Source: JAJDNS01 sp963578825 (GTDB lineage: Bacteria > Acidobacteriota > Vicinamibacteria > Fen-336). Taken from it: a DNA stretch of 64,000 nucleotides. The notes beneath the pieces are model-generated. The model worked only from the letters and a program-made list of their open reading frames with translations. It did not search any database and was not told where the DNA came from. The position numbers and the translations under genes were made by a program. Location: positions 62,001-126,000 of the forward strand of contig CAUZDW010000001.1 of assembly GCA_963578825.1 (NCBI GenBank), given 5' to 3'. Of the stretch, positions 44,259 to 53,285 are shown piece after piece (positions within the stretch are counted from its first letter, which is position 1; each line of letters opens with the position of its first letter).

Positions 44259-45022
44259 GCAACGGCGCCCGCGTCGAGAGGCAAGGCCCCCTGGCCATCC
44301 TGCGGCTGGACAAGGCCCGGGGGAACGCCATCGACGAGCCCTTGGCCGAGGCCCTCGTTCGAGCCACGGACGAGATCGCCTCGGACGACGGGATCCGTGG
44401 CGTCCTGCTGGCCTCGGCCCACCCGAAGCTCTTCTGCCCCGGGCTGGACCTGGTGGCGCTCCTCGAGTACCAGCGGCCCGACCTGGAGCGCTTCTTCACT
44501 CGTTTCGAGGAGGCGTCGCTCGGCCTCTATGCGCTCCGAAAGCCCATGGTGGCGGCCATCGCCGGTGCGGCAGTGGCCGGCGGCTGCATCCTGGCCCTGA
44601 CGGCGGATCACCGCGTGCTTCGAGCCGGGTCTCCCATCGGCCTCAACGAGGTCAGGGTCGGACTTCCGCTTCCCGGATGGGTCGTCACCCTCCTCCGCTC
44701 CACCGTGTCCGCCGCCGCCCTCACCCGCGTGGCGCTCCTCGGGCTGAACCACACCGACGAAGACGCGGTCGAGGCCGGCCTCGTCCACGAGGTCCTCCCA
44801 GCCGAAGGGTTCGAAGCTGCCGCCCTCGCCAGGCTCGACGAGCTCGCCAGCCGCGACCCCGGGGCCCTGGGCGCGACGAAGGGCTACCTGCGCGAGGCCC
44901 CTCTCGCGCGGATGCGGGAGCAGACCGCAAAGAGCCGCTCGGACTTCGTGGACGCCTGGTTCGCCCCCGCCGCCCAGCAGAAGATCCGGGAGACCGTCGC
45001 GTCGCTGACTGGCCGGGACTGA
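44255..45022 (+). CDS. Enoyl-CoA hydratase/isomerase family protein
   Basis: 255-residue crotonase-fold protein. The core shows ASAHPKLFCPGLDL and AAIAGAAVAGGCILALTADHRVL, which form the oxyanion-hole and CoA-binding parts. The normal catalytic Glu pair of enoyl-CoA hydratase 1 is not obvious, so it may be an isomerase such as 3,2-trans-enoyl-CoA isomerase. It is translationally coupled (ATGA) to a secreted TPR protein, a pairing with no clear biochemical logic. Confidence 0.78.
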   Translation: MSNGARVERQGPLAILRLDKARGNAIDEPLAEALVRATDEIASDDGIRGVLLASAHPKLFCPGLDLVALLEYQRPDLERFFTRFEEASLGLYALRKPMVAAIAGAAVAGGCILALTADHRVLRAGSPIGLNEVRVGLPLPGWVVTLLRSTVSAAALTRVALLGLNHTDEDAVEAGLVHEVLPAEGFEAAALARLDELASRDPGALGATKGYLREAPLARMREQTAKSRSDFVDAWFAPAAQQKIRETVASLTGRD

Positions 45023-45070
45023 AGGTCAGAAAGCAGCGAGCGCTCGCGGCGCAGTCAGGAACACTTGACG

Positions 45071-45442
45071 TTACTCGGGCGACGCAAGGCCAAAGGCCTG
45101 CCTCAGGCCGTGGCCGACTCGCTCGCGGTCCTCAGAGTGCAGCGTGCCCAGCACCCGCCGGATGAGCTTTTTCTCCACCGCGAGGATGTTTGAGATCCGC
45201 ACCGTGCTCGGGTGGCGCAGGCCGACCGCTTTCCAGTGCTCGAGCGGATGATCACCGGCACCGGGCTTCTCGTAGTAGCGCGGCTGGCTACTGATTGGGC
45301 AGACGATCACATCGGGGAGCTTCTGGTGGAATGCCCCGACACTCGCCACCAACGCCGGCCGGGGCTTCGATCCCTGCTGGCCGGTGAACGGAACATTGAC
45401 GACGACGACCTGACCGCGCTCATAGGTAGTCGTAGAGGGCAT
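45071..45442 (-). CDS. PemK/MazF-family toxin
   Basis: A 123-residue RNA endonuclease toxin: the first strand RGQVVVVNVPFTGQQGSKPRPALV is the PemK/MazF signature (with the catalytic Arg in KPRPAL), followed by VIVCPISSQ with Thr/Ser and further strands. It would cut mRNA at short sequence sites when free of antitoxin. The start lies inside the antitoxin gene (23-base overlap), giving coupled translation. Its partner here is a Phd/YefM-type antitoxin, not the usual MazE. Confidence 0.85.
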   Translation of the reverse strand: MPSTTTYERGQVVVVNVPFTGQQGSKPRPALVASVGAFHQKLPDVIVCPISSQPRYYEKPGAGDHPLEHWKAVGLRHPSTVRISNILAVEKKLIRRVLGTLHSEDRERVGHGLRQAFGLASPE

Positions 45443-45647
45443 CCTCTTCGCCTTCCCAGGCGCTCACGAGCTTTTTCCTCGCAAGCTGCTTCCACTCCAA
45501 CTCCTCCAGGTCCGCCTGCTCGAGCGGCTGGATGAGTGCATAGGGCTTGCCGTGATGGGTGACGACGATGGGCTCGTTCGTCTTCCTGGCTCGGGCCAGG
45601 TACTCGGACAGCCCGTTCTTGATCTCGGCCACGCTGGCGAAGCGCAT
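45420..45647 (-). CDS. Phd/YefM-family antitoxin
   Basis: 75 residues: MRFASVAEIKNGLSEYL and PIVVTHHGKPYALIQP are the N-terminal Phd-type DNA-binding fold; the acidic C-terminus (EGEEDALYDYL) should neutralise the toxin. GAGGAG lies five bases before the ATG. Two direct repeats in the promoter are probable autorepression sites. Confidence 0.85.
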   Translation of the reverse strand: MRFASVAEIKNGLSEYLARARKTNEPIVVTHHGKPYALIQPLEQADLEELEWKQLARKKLVSAWEGEEDALYDYL

Positions 45648-45662
45648 CGGGACTCCTCAATC

Positions 45663-45701
45663 TATAGCCAGAAGTATAGCCAGATTCCAAGAGAGTGTCC
45701 A
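45663..45701 (-). promoter_or_regulatory. Promoter and direct-repeat operator of the Phd/PemK pair
   Basis: On the minus strand TGGACA (45701-45696), a 17-base spacer and TATACT (45678-45673) make a near-consensus promoter. Two perfect 10-base copies of TATAGCCAGA (plus-strand 45663-45672 and 45675-45684, 12 bases start to start) cover the -10 and the transcription start. The layout is that of an autorepressed toxin-antitoxin operon. Confidence 0.75.
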
Positions 45702-45737
45702 GAGCGGGAGGATCTGGGCAGTCTAGATGCGTCGCGG

Positions 45738-46352
45738 TCACTCCGCACGCTGGCGCGAGCGTCGCCAGAGCCACAGAGAGACGGCCAGCGTCAGGCCTAC
45801 GGCGGCGAGCGCCAGGGCTCGGTTGGTGCTGGCCACGAGGCTCTTGACCGCCTCCCAGTTCTCCGCCAGCTCGTAGCCCGCAAAGGCGAGGAGCGCGTAC
45901 CAGATGGCGGAGGCAACGGCGGCCGGGACCAGGGCCTGCACGGGACCCAGGCCCGCGACACCCGCAAAGGGAGTCACCGCGGCGCGGACACCGGGCAAAA
46001 ACCGACTCACGAAGATGCCGGCTGTGCCCCACCGACCATAGGCCTCCTCCAGCGCGGCCATCACCCCCGGGGTCATGATCCGCCGCCCCCATCCAACGCG
46101 GAAGAACTCGGGCCCGTGGGTCAGTGCGAAGACATACGTGCCGGCGGCGCTCGCCATGTTGGCGAGCCAGCACAGGGCCGCCAGCGGAACGACGGAGATC
46201 TCCCCGCGGCGCGCCAGGAAGGCCCCGAGCGCCACCGCGGTGTCCGCGGGCACCGGAGGAAAGACGTTCTCGATGGCCGAGAGCGCCATCAGCACCAGGT
46301 AGGTGGGGACGCGCGGGAGCGAGGCGAGGGCGTCGAGGACGCCATCAAGCAC
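45738..46352 (-). CDS. DedA-family membrane protein
   Basis: 204 residues with several membrane helices and DedA family features: ENVFPPVPADTAVALGAFLA, the FVSRFLPGVRAAVTPFAG segment with the conserved R-x3-G/P, and a C-terminal helix pair. DedA proteins are implicated in lipid (undecaprenyl-phosphate or PE) flipping and membrane homeostasis. GTG 46352 overlaps the end of the oxidase gene by eight bases, so it is co-translated with it; no mechanistic link is evident. Confidence 0.85.
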   Translation of the reverse strand: MLDGVLDALASLPRVPTYLVLMALSAIENVFPPVPADTAVALGAFLARRGEISVVPLAALCWLANMASAAGTYVFALTHGPEFFRVGWGRRIMTPGVMAALEEAYGRWGTAGIFVSRFLPGVRAAVTPFAGVAGLGPVQALVPAAVASAIWYALLAFAGYELAENWEAVKSLVASTNRALALAAVGLTLAVSLWLWRRSRQRAE

Positions 46353-49206
46353 GGGCGACGGCCTCGTGAACGAGATGCAGGAGCGAGCGGACGGGTCGTC
46401 CCACGGCCCTCGTGAGCCCGATCTCACACGTGCGGCAGGTCGAGTAGACCGCAGCGGCGGGCTCCGACTCCATGAGATGCCTGATCTCGGCGGCCTCCGC
46501 TTCGGTGGCGCTTCGGGTGAGCTCGGGAACGAGAAAGCCGCGGTCCCCGGCGAAGCCGCAGCACTCGGCAGACCGCGGCACCTCGACTTTCTCGGCGTGC
46601 GCCCGCGCCACGGCAAGGAGGTCGGGCAGGCCCCCCTCCTTGAGCAACGTGCACGTCGGGTGCACGATGGCGGTCCCCGAGACCCGCGGGGTCTCCTCGA
46701 GGCCGGGCAGGACCGCTCGGGCCCAGAAGGCCGGGAAGTCCCGCGTGGCGATCTCGCGCCCACTCTCGCGCAGGACAGCCGCCACCGACTCCCCGAGCGT
46801 CCCCGCGCAGGGCGAGGCGTCGGTGACGACGGTGAGCCGACCCTCTTCGGAAACGCGCCAGAGCGCCTCCGCCGTCCGCTCGGCCGCGACTCGTCCTGCG
46901 TCGAAGAAACCCTTGCTCGCGAAGGCCATGCCGCAGCAGAGGCTTTCGATCCCCTCGGGAATGTGCACCACGTACCCCGCCCAGCGCAGCACGTCCAGCA
47001 TCGCCCGAGCCGGAGGCACGAGGTCTTCACCGGGAAGCCCGCCCACGATGCGCGTGAGACAGCTGGGAAAGTAGACGACGGCCCGGTCGGATGTCGCCGC
47101 ACCGAGCCGCGGCAATGGCGGTGCCGGACGCGGGAAGGGGTGAGCAGTGTCCAGAGCCGATCCGATCCGGGGCGCGATCCCGCGGACGAGATCCCCGGCG
47201 AGCTCGAGGACGTCCCGCCCCACCCGCGTCTTCTGCGCGAGGGTCGCCGCCCGCAGGGCGGCCCGGGCACCGGCAGCGGCCGTGGCGAAGTGCTCCGCTT
47301 CGAACGTTGCCACCCGACGGGCCCACTGCGGCCACTGGGCCGATCGGAGCTCCTTGACGAGAGCGCCCGTGTCGATGTTCACGGGACAGGCCGTCTGGCA
47401 CATGGAGTCCCCGGCACAGGTCGCCACGCCGTCGTAGGAGAAGTCGGCCTCGAGTGCCTCCGCCCACTTCCGATCCTCGGGGGCATCCGACGCCCGCAGG
47501 GCCGCCATCTCCCGGACCACCACGATGCGTTGACGAGGCGTGAGGGTGAGGTCGCGCGAGGGGCAGCGCGGCTCGCAGAACCCGCACTCGGTGCAGCTGT
47601 CCGCCAGCGGCGAGATCGTCGGGCAGGGCTTGAGGTCCTTGAGGTGAAGCCGCGGGTCGTCGTTCAGGAGGACACCGGGGTTCAGGAGCCCGTCGGGATC
47701 CAGCAGCGACTTGATCCTCTGCATCACTTCGTAAGCGCGCTCGCCCCACTCCGTCTTCACGAAGGGGGCCATGTTGCGTCCCACTCCGTGCTCGGCCTTG
47801 ATCGCCCCGTCGTACTTGTTCACCACGAGGTCCACCAGATCCTGAACGAACGCTCCGTACCGCTCGATGGCCTCGGCGCTACGCACATCCTCGGCCATGA
47901 CAAAGTGGATGTTCCCGTCCTTCGCGTGGCCGAAGATGATCGTGTCCGGGATTCCATGCCGCTGGAACAGGGCCTGGAAGTCGAGGATGGCCTCGGCGAG
48001 GCGTGCCACGGGCACCGCCACGTCCTCGGTGAGGAGTGCCGTGCCCGAGGGGCGCATGGCGCCGGTGGTGGCTCCGAGACCCTTGCGCAGCTGCCACATC
48101 CGCGCCCGCTCGTCGGCGCCGGTGGTGAAACGGGGCGGCTCGATCAGGCGGTAGCGGCCGAGCACGGCCTTCGCCTGCTGGACGGCGCGGTCGAGAGCCT
48201 CGCCGTCGCCACGGCGGAACTCCATCAGGAGGGCGGCGTTTCGACGCTCGACCTCGAACGACAGCTCGTGCTGGCCGGCAATGGAGCCGAGCGACGCCGA
48301 GTCGAGGATCTCCAGCGCGTCCGCGCCCGCTTCGGCCAGCGGCGCCACGGCGGCCCCAGCCTCCTCGAGCTCAGCGAAGTACACGAGGGCGGTGGCCCGG
48401 GCCGGAAGCTCGGGGACCGTCCGCATCGTCATCTCCGCGACGAAGCCGAGCGTCCCCTCCGAGCCGACCATGAGGTGAGCGAGGATGTCCACGGGGCGGT
48501 CGTAGTCGACGAGGGCGTTGAGGCTGTAGGCACTCGTATTCTTCGTCGAGAACTTGTGTCGAATCCGTGCCGCGAGCGGCGCGTCGGCGCGGACCTCGTC
48601 GCGCATTGCGAGGAGCGCCGCGTGGAGGTCGGGTCGGGCCCGTCGGAGCTGATCGTCGGCGTCTCTCCACGAGGAGTCCACGTGGGTCCCGTCGGCCAGC
48701 AGCACCCCGATCGAGTCGAGTGTCTTATAGGAGTTCTGTGCCACGCCGCAGCACATCCCCGAGGAGTTGTTGGCGACGATGCCGCCGATCATCGCCGCAT
48801 CGATCGACGCGGGGTCGGGGCCGATCCGCGTCCGGTGCGGGGCCAGGAGGCGGTTCAGGTGGCCGCCCACCACGCCGGGCTGGGCCCAGACGCGCCGACC
48901 ATCGTCCACGACACGGGAGCTCCGCCAGAAGGGAGCCACCTCCGCCAGGACCCCGGCGGTGACCGCCTGGCCCGACAGCGACGTGCCCGCCGCCCGAAAC
49001 GTCAGGTGGGAGCGGCGCCGGCGCAGCAGTCGGAAGAGGTCTCTCATCTCGCCGAGGCCCCGGGGCCGCACCACCGCCTGGGGAATTATCCGGTAGAGCG
49101 AGGCGTCGGAGGCGCGGCTCAGCCGATCGATCGGGCGCGACATCACGCGCTCGGGTCCGAGCAGACGTTCGAGATCGACGACCAGCCCGGGGTCGGGAGG
49201 GTGCAT
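46345..49206 (-). CDS. FAD-linked oxidase fused to Fe-S (GlcD-GlcF/YdiJ-like) dehydrogenase
   Basis: 953 residues. N-terminal FAD_binding_4 domain (FRAAGTSLSGQAV, VANNSSGMCCGV, GSEGTLGFVAEMT), then the FAD-oxidase C domain (FGHAKDGNIHF, EHGVGRNMAPFV), two 4Fe-4S motifs (CTECGFCEPRCP and CAGDSMCQTACPVN), and two C-terminal CCG domains (ESLCCGMAFASKGF, ECCGFAGDRGF). This architecture is shared by D-lactate and D-2-hydroxyglutarate dehydrogenases that pass electrons to the respiratory chain. The ATG overlaps the stop of the lipoprotein gene by one base (TGATG). The substrate cannot be chosen from sequence. Confidence 0.88.
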   Translation of the reverse strand: MHPPDPGLVVDLERLLGPERVMSRPIDRLSRASDASLYRIIPQAVVRPRGLGEMRDLFRLLRRRRSHLTFRAAGTSLSGQAVTAGVLAEVAPFWRSSRVVDDGRRVWAQPGVVGGHLNRLLAPHRTRIGPDPASIDAAMIGGIVANNSSGMCCGVAQNSYKTLDSIGVLLADGTHVDSSWRDADDQLRRARPDLHAALLAMRDEVRADAPLAARIRHKFSTKNTSAYSLNALVDYDRPVDILAHLMVGSEGTLGFVAEMTMRTVPELPARATALVYFAELEEAGAAVAPLAEAGADALEILDSASLGSIAGQHELSFEVERRNAALLMEFRRGDGEALDRAVQQAKAVLGRYRLIEPPRFTTGADERARMWQLRKGLGATTGAMRPSGTALLTEDVAVPVARLAEAILDFQALFQRHGIPDTIIFGHAKDGNIHFVMAEDVRSAEAIERYGAFVQDLVDLVVNKYDGAIKAEHGVGRNMAPFVKTEWGERAYEVMQRIKSLLDPDGLLNPGVLLNDDPRLHLKDLKPCPTISPLADSCTECGFCEPRCPSRDLTLTPRQRIVVVREMAALRASDAPEDRKWAEALEADFSYDGVATCAGDSMCQTACPVNIDTGALVKELRSAQWPQWARRVATFEAEHFATAAAGARAALRAATLAQKTRVGRDVLELAGDLVRGIAPRIGSALDTAHPFPRPAPPLPRLGAATSDRAVVYFPSCLTRIVGGLPGEDLVPPARAMLDVLRWAGYVVHIPEGIESLCCGMAFASKGFFDAGRVAAERTAEALWRVSEEGRLTVVTDASPCAGTLGESVAAVLRESGREIATRDFPAFWARAVLPGLEETPRVSGTAIVHPTCTLLKEGGLPDLLAVARAHAEKVEVPRSAECCGFAGDRGFLVPELTRSATEAEAAEIRHLMESEPAAAVYSTCRTCEIGLTRAVGRPVRSLLHLVHEAVARA

Positions 49207-49694
49207 CAGGGTGACGGCTCCGTCACCGGCACCTGGAATCGGTAGCGCGTCCCCCCGGCGTTCAGCGTGATGATCGCGTTCTCCCGTGTCGTCAGCCGGT
49301 CCCGGGTCATCCCCTGCGCATCGGTCACCAGCACGCGTCCCTTCGAGTAGAGCGTGCCCGTCGACGCCTTGAGACGAACCTGCACCCCCGGACAACGCCG
49401 CCCGCCCCGCTTCTGGATGCGGACGAGGATCTGGACCTGGCCTCCTCCCGGGGGAAGGTGCTTTGGCTCCGCCCAGGCCGCCACCACGATCGGGTCGGGG
49501 ACCTTCTCGACGGGCAAGTGCTCCTCGCTCGCCTCGGCCGCCGGCGGCGGCGCCGGCTCAGGCGTCAGCGGCTCCGCCGCGGTGACCGCAGGCGGCGGGG
49601 GCGGCCCGGTGCGACCCCCGAACGACCTGCAGCCCGAAAGCCCCAGGCAGACGAGCAGGAGGATCAGCGCGGAGTACAGGGAGGGTCGGGCCAT
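49206..49694 (-). CDS. Lipoprotein with beta-sandwich (Ig/invasin-like) domain
   Basis: 162 residues with a lipoprotein signal (SALILLLVCLGLSGC), a Pro-rich spacer and a domain whose sequence (GGGQVQILVRIQKRGGRRC, LKASTGTL, VTDAQGMTRDRLTT) resembles bacterial Ig-like/Big_1 repeats. Location in the outer or inner membrane is not determinable. It is upstream of and overlaps the FAD oxidase, an unusual operon partner. No enzyme function is expected. Confidence 0.6.
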   Translation of the reverse strand: MARPSLYSALILLLVCLGLSGCRSFGGRTGPPPPPAVTAAEPLTPEPAPPPAAEASEEHLPVEKVPDPIVVAAWAEPKHLPPGGGQVQILVRIQKRGGRRCPGVQVRLKASTGTLYSKGRVLVTDAQGMTRDRLTTRENAIITLNAGGTRYRFQVPVTEPSP

Positions 49695-49844
49695 GGGAGC
49701 TCCTCGGCCACGAAGAGGCCGGCGTCGCTATCCTATCAACATCGACGCAACCGGGGGAGGGCAGGGGGAATGCCACCGACGCCAGAACGGTCCTGGCTGC
49801 TCGGAGTGATCGGAAACCAGAAAGTATGGTAGTATTCCTCTGAT

Positions 49845-50144
49845 ATGGCAACGACTAAAGTCACGTTCACGCTCGACGCCGAGACCATCTCCCGGCTGAG
49901 CGCCGCCGCCGAGCGCCTCGCGCTTCCGAAGAGCGCAGTGGTGCGCGAGGCCATCCGGGACTTCAGCGACCGAGCGGGGCGGCTGAGTGATCGGGAGCGA
50001 CAGCGCATGCTCGAGACATTCGACCGGCTCGTGCCGGCCATACCAGCTCGCCCGCTCCGCGACGTCGAGCGCGAGCTGGCTGAGATCCGGAGCGCCCGGC
50101 GCAGCGCGGGGCGGCGATCGACGGGAGGTACGCGTCGGCGTTGA
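49845..50144 (+). CDS. Ribbon-helix-helix antitoxin (VapB/CopG-like)
   Basis: 99 residues, the first 45 forming an RHH DNA-binding domain (KVTFTLDAETISRLSAAAERL, KSAVVREAIRDF). The basic C-terminus likely binds the toxin. ATG 49845 lies nine bases after TAGTAT (49830-49835) without a ribosome-binding site, so the message may be leaderless. Its TGA overlaps the TTG start of the PIN gene. Confidence 0.78.
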   Translation: MATTKVTFTLDAETISRLSAAAERLALPKSAVVREAIRDFSDRAGRLSDRERQRMLETFDRLVPAIPARPLRDVERELAEIRSARRSAGRRSTGGTRRR

Positions 50145-50521
50145 TCGTTCTCGACACCTCGGTCCTGATCGACGCGCTCACGGGTCCGGGACGGTCAAAA
50201 GCGGCGCTACGCAAGGCGATCGAGCGCGGGGAGCGCATCCTCCTGCCGACACTCGTCCTCTACGAATGGCTGCGGGGGCCGCGGCTGGATGAGGAGATCG
50301 AGGCCCAGGAGGCGCTGTTCCCGGCAGCGACCGCGGTCTCCTTTGGCCCCGCGGAGGCGGCGCGAGCCGCTCAGCTCTACCTGCGCCTTCCGCGAGCCCG
50401 AGGCCGAGAGGTCGATCTCGCGATCGCGGCCTGCGCCCTCACACTCGACGCACGCCTCTGGACGCTCAACCGGAAGGACTTCCGCGACCTCCCCGGCCTG
50501 CAACTCTACGATCCCTCTTGA
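50141..50521 (+). CDS. vapC: PIN-domain toxin (VapC-like)
   Basis: 126-residue Mg-dependent ribonuclease: acidic residues in VLDTSVLIDAL (first Asp), LYEWLRG (Glu) and REVDLAIAACAL (third acid), and TLNRKDFRDLPGLQL near the end. TTG start at 50141 overlaps the antitoxin stop (TTGA). VapC enzymes cut tRNA or rRNA; the exact target is unknown. Confidence 0.85.
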   Translation: MIVLDTSVLIDALTGPGRSKAALRKAIERGERILLPTLVLYEWLRGPRLDEEIEAQEALFPAATAVSFGPAEAARAAQLYLRLPRARGREVDLAIAACALTLDARLWTLNRKDFRDLPGLQLYDPS

Positions 50522-50566
50522 CGCAGCCGCCGCGGGCCAGGTGAAAACCAGTCATTCAGAGTCTGG

Positions 50567-50584
50567 AACCGGCAATGGCCGGTT
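50567..50584. repeat. Inverted repeat after vapC
   Basis: AACCGGC, loop AATG, GCCGGTT, a perfect 7-bp stem between vapC and the convergent fumarase gene. No T-tract on either side. The rest of the 190-base gap holds nothing recognisable. Confidence 0.35.
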
Positions 50585-50712
50585 GCCGATGCAAGGGACA
50601 AGGGTGTCACTCTGAGCGCGGCCGTCTCGGGGGTGCGCGAAGAGTCTCTCCGTCAGCCGAACGAGATGTTTCGTCGCACGCGCAGAGTCGAAGCTCCTCA
50701 GCACGGCTGGGC

Positions 50713-52344
50713 TCACCCCTGCGCCAGGGGCAGGGCCAGCTTCATGAAGAAGTCGTTCCCCTTGTCGTCGACCAGGATGAAGGCGGGAAAGTCCTCGACC
50801 TCGATCCTGTAGATCGCCTCCATCCCCAGCTCTTCGTACTCGAGGATCTCGACCTTGCGGATCGAGTCCTTGGCCAGGATCGCCGCCGGTCCGCCGATCG
50901 AGCCCAGGTAGAAGCCGCCGTGCGTGTGGCAGGCCTCGGTCACGGCCTTGCTCCGGTTGCCCTTGGCCATCATCACCATCGAGCCGCCGTGCGATTGGAA
51001 GAGCTCCACGTAAGAGTCCATGCGGCCGGCGGTCGTCGGCCCGAACGACCCCGACGCCATCCCCTTCGGGGTCTTGGCCGGTCCCGCGTAGTACACCACG
51101 TGGTCCTTCATGTACCGAGGCAGGTCCTCACCGCGGTCGAGACGCTCCTTGAGCTTCGCGTGGGCGATGTCGCGAGCGACCACGACGGGGCCCGTGAGCA
51201 GCAGCGGTGTGGAGATCGGGTGCTTGCTGAGCTCGGCCCGGATCTCGTTCATCGAGCGGTTGAGGTCGATCGCGACGCCCTTTCGGTGCGTGCCCGTCCT
51301 GTGTTGCTCCGGGATGAGGCGGCCGGGGTCGTGCTCGAGCGACTCGAGCCAGATCCCGTCTTTGTCGATCCGCGCCCGGGCGTTGCGGTCGGCCGAGCAG
51401 GAGACGCCGATTCCCACCGGGCACGACGCCCCGTGGCGCGGCAGACGGATCACCTTCGCGTCGAGCGCAAAGTACTTGCCGCCGAACTGGGCTCCGATCC
51501 CCGTCTCGCGGGCCAGCTGCAGGGCCCTCTCCTCCAGGGCGAGGTCCCGAAAGGCCTGCCCCGCATCGCCCCCGCGGGTGGGGAGGTTGTCCAGGTAGCC
51601 GGCGGAGGCGAGCTTGACCGTCTTGAGCGTCGCCTCGGCAGAGGTCCCTCCGATCACGAACACGAGGTGGTACGGAGGACACGCCGCCGTCCCGAGCGTG
51701 CGCATCTTCTCGGCCATGAAGGCCTCGAGACGCTCCGGGTTCAGGAGCGCCCTCGTCTCCTGATAGAGGAAGGTCTTGTTGGCGGAGCCACCCCCCTTGG
51801 CCACGAACAGCAGCTCGTAACGCTCGCCCGGTGTGGCGTAGATGTCGATCTGCGCCGGCAGGTTGGTGCCCGAGTTCTTCTCCTCGTACATCGACAGCGG
51901 CAGCATCTGGGAGTAGCGGAGGTTCTCCTTCTGGTAGGTGTCGTAGATCCCCCGGGCGAGGTGCTCCTCGTCCTTGACGCCGGTCCAGACCCTCTGGCCC
52001 TTCTTCGCGATGATCGTGGCCGTGCCCGTGTCCTGGCACATCGGCAGCTGGCCCTTCGAGGCGATCTCGGCGTTCTTGAGGAGCGTGAGCGCGACGCCGC
52101 GATCGTTCTCGGAGGCCTCGGGATCGTCCAGGATCGCCACGACCTGCCGGAGGTGCTTCTCCCGGTAAAAGAAGGAAATCTCGCGAAACGCCTCGGCTGC
52201 GACGAAGGACAGCGCCTGCGGCGCGACTCTCAGGATCTCCTGGCCGTCGAAGCTGTCCAGCGAGACATGCTCCTTCGTGAGGAGGCGGTAGTCGGCCGTG
52301 TCTTCACCGAGGGCGAAGAGATCGACGTGGCGGAACTCGGGCAT
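50713..52344 (-). CDS. Class I fumarate hydratase (FumA/FumB type)
   Basis: Iron-sulfur fumarase of the TCA cycle converting fumarate and malate. 543 residues with the cluster cysteines in PMCQDTGT, ASCPVGIGVSCSADRNARARI split over two motifs, and SFGPTTAGRMDSYV. It includes both the alpha-like (N-terminal) and beta-like (C-terminal) parts in one chain. ATG 52344 is preceded by GAGGAG. The oxygen-sensitive class I enzyme is typical for microaerobic or anaerobic metabolism but also occurs in aerobes. Confidence 0.92.
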   Translation of the reverse strand: MPEFRHVDLFALGEDTADYRLLTKEHVSLDSFDGQEILRVAPQALSFVAAEAFREISFFYREKHLRQVVAILDDPEASENDRGVALTLLKNAEIASKGQLPMCQDTGTATIIAKKGQRVWTGVKDEEHLARGIYDTYQKENLRYSQMLPLSMYEEKNSGTNLPAQIDIYATPGERYELLFVAKGGGSANKTFLYQETRALLNPERLEAFMAEKMRTLGTAACPPYHLVFVIGGTSAEATLKTVKLASAGYLDNLPTRGGDAGQAFRDLALEERALQLARETGIGAQFGGKYFALDAKVIRLPRHGASCPVGIGVSCSADRNARARIDKDGIWLESLEHDPGRLIPEQHRTGTHRKGVAIDLNRSMNEIRAELSKHPISTPLLLTGPVVVARDIAHAKLKERLDRGEDLPRYMKDHVVYYAGPAKTPKGMASGSFGPTTAGRMDSYVELFQSHGGSMVMMAKGNRSKAVTEACHTHGGFYLGSIGGPAAILAKDSIRKVEILEYEELGMEAIYRIEVEDFPAFILVDDKGNDFFMKLALPLAQG

Positions 52345-52418
52345 CGGGAGGCTCCTCTCCCGCCAACCTACCACGCGAGCAGGGCCGGCCGGGATGGTGC
52401 CGAGGGGCCAGGCGGGCC

Positions 52419-53180
52419 TCACCCCTCCCGGCGGGCGATGACCACGTACTCGGCCGACTCCGGGGTGAGCGCCCCCCCGCCAAAGTCGCCGTGAATCGTC
52501 TCCAGCCGCAGCCGCGACCGGGCCACCAGGTGCTCGAGCTCGTAGCGGAAGAAAAAGCGCATGTCGAACGCCCACTCCTCGCTTTGCTCCCCGTTCGCCT
52601 CGTCCCACTCGAAGCGCATGCGGACGTGGTTCGTCTGACGAGCAAGGTCGGCAGGGGCCGACGAAACGAAGCGGCGCAGGCGTCTGCCGGGAGCGTGCTC
52701 CCCGTCGAAGTCGCAGTGCTCCGGGAGACCTTCCAGGAGCAGCTTTAGACTGGGGACGTAGACGTCGAAGATGAAGGTCCCTTCGGGCCGCAAGACCTCG
52801 TGAACCGTGTGGAGAAACCGCAACTGATCCTCGGGCTCGGGGACGTGCGACAGCACCCGAAAAGGCGCGACGACCAGATCGAACCGGCGCTCCGTGCGCA
52901 TCTCGAGGGCGTCGTCGACCCACACCCGCTCACGCTCGGCCGCGGGCAGCTTCTCCCGGCAGCGCTCGATCATGTGCGGGCTGACGTCGATGCCGTAGAC
53001 ATCCGCTCCCCGCCGAAGGGCCTCGGCGAAGAGACGCCCGGTGCCGACACCGATCTCCAGCACCGGACCGACGGCCGAGGTGACCTTCTGCAGGTAGTAG
53101 TCGTTGTCGACCCCGTCCCGCACCCGGGCGTAGACAGGATCGTAGAACCGGGCCACGAACTCGGGGTAGGGCTCGCTCAT
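52419..53180 (-). CDS. SAM-dependent methyltransferase, class I
   Basis: 253 residues with the SAM-binding motif GPVLEIGVGTGRLF and the second strand acidic DVYGIDVSPHMI, and a C-terminal extension. Resembles small-molecule methyltransferases of the methyltransf_25 type, but the substrate cannot be named. ATG 53180 preferred to TTG 53204. Just downstream of nothing related; it is convergent-free and divergent from the 53286 gene. Confidence 0.8.
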   Translation of the reverse strand: MSEPYPEFVARFYDPVYARVRDGVDNDYYLQKVTSAVGPVLEIGVGTGRLFAEALRRGADVYGIDVSPHMIERCREKLPAAERERVWVDDALEMRTERRFDLVVAPFRVLSHVPEPEDQLRFLHTVHEVLRPEGTFIFDVYVPSLKLLLEGLPEHCDFDGEHAPGRRLRRFVSSAPADLARQTNHVRMRFEWDEANGEQSEEWAFDMRFFFRYELEHLVARSRLRLETIHGDFGGGALTPESAEYVVIARREG

Positions 53181-53285
53181 GAGGATCCGAGCATATTCGG
53201 ACAAAGACCGTCATGCGAGAGAGAAAGTGACGTCGGGCGTCGCCCATCCCGATCGGGTATCGTTCCGATCGAGCAGAGGCAGACC

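Noticed and set aside
46303..49245. 980-codon plus-strand open frame opposite the FAD oxidase
   Set aside because: The minus strand encodes clear FAD and Fe-S motifs; the plus-strand product has no recognisable domain.
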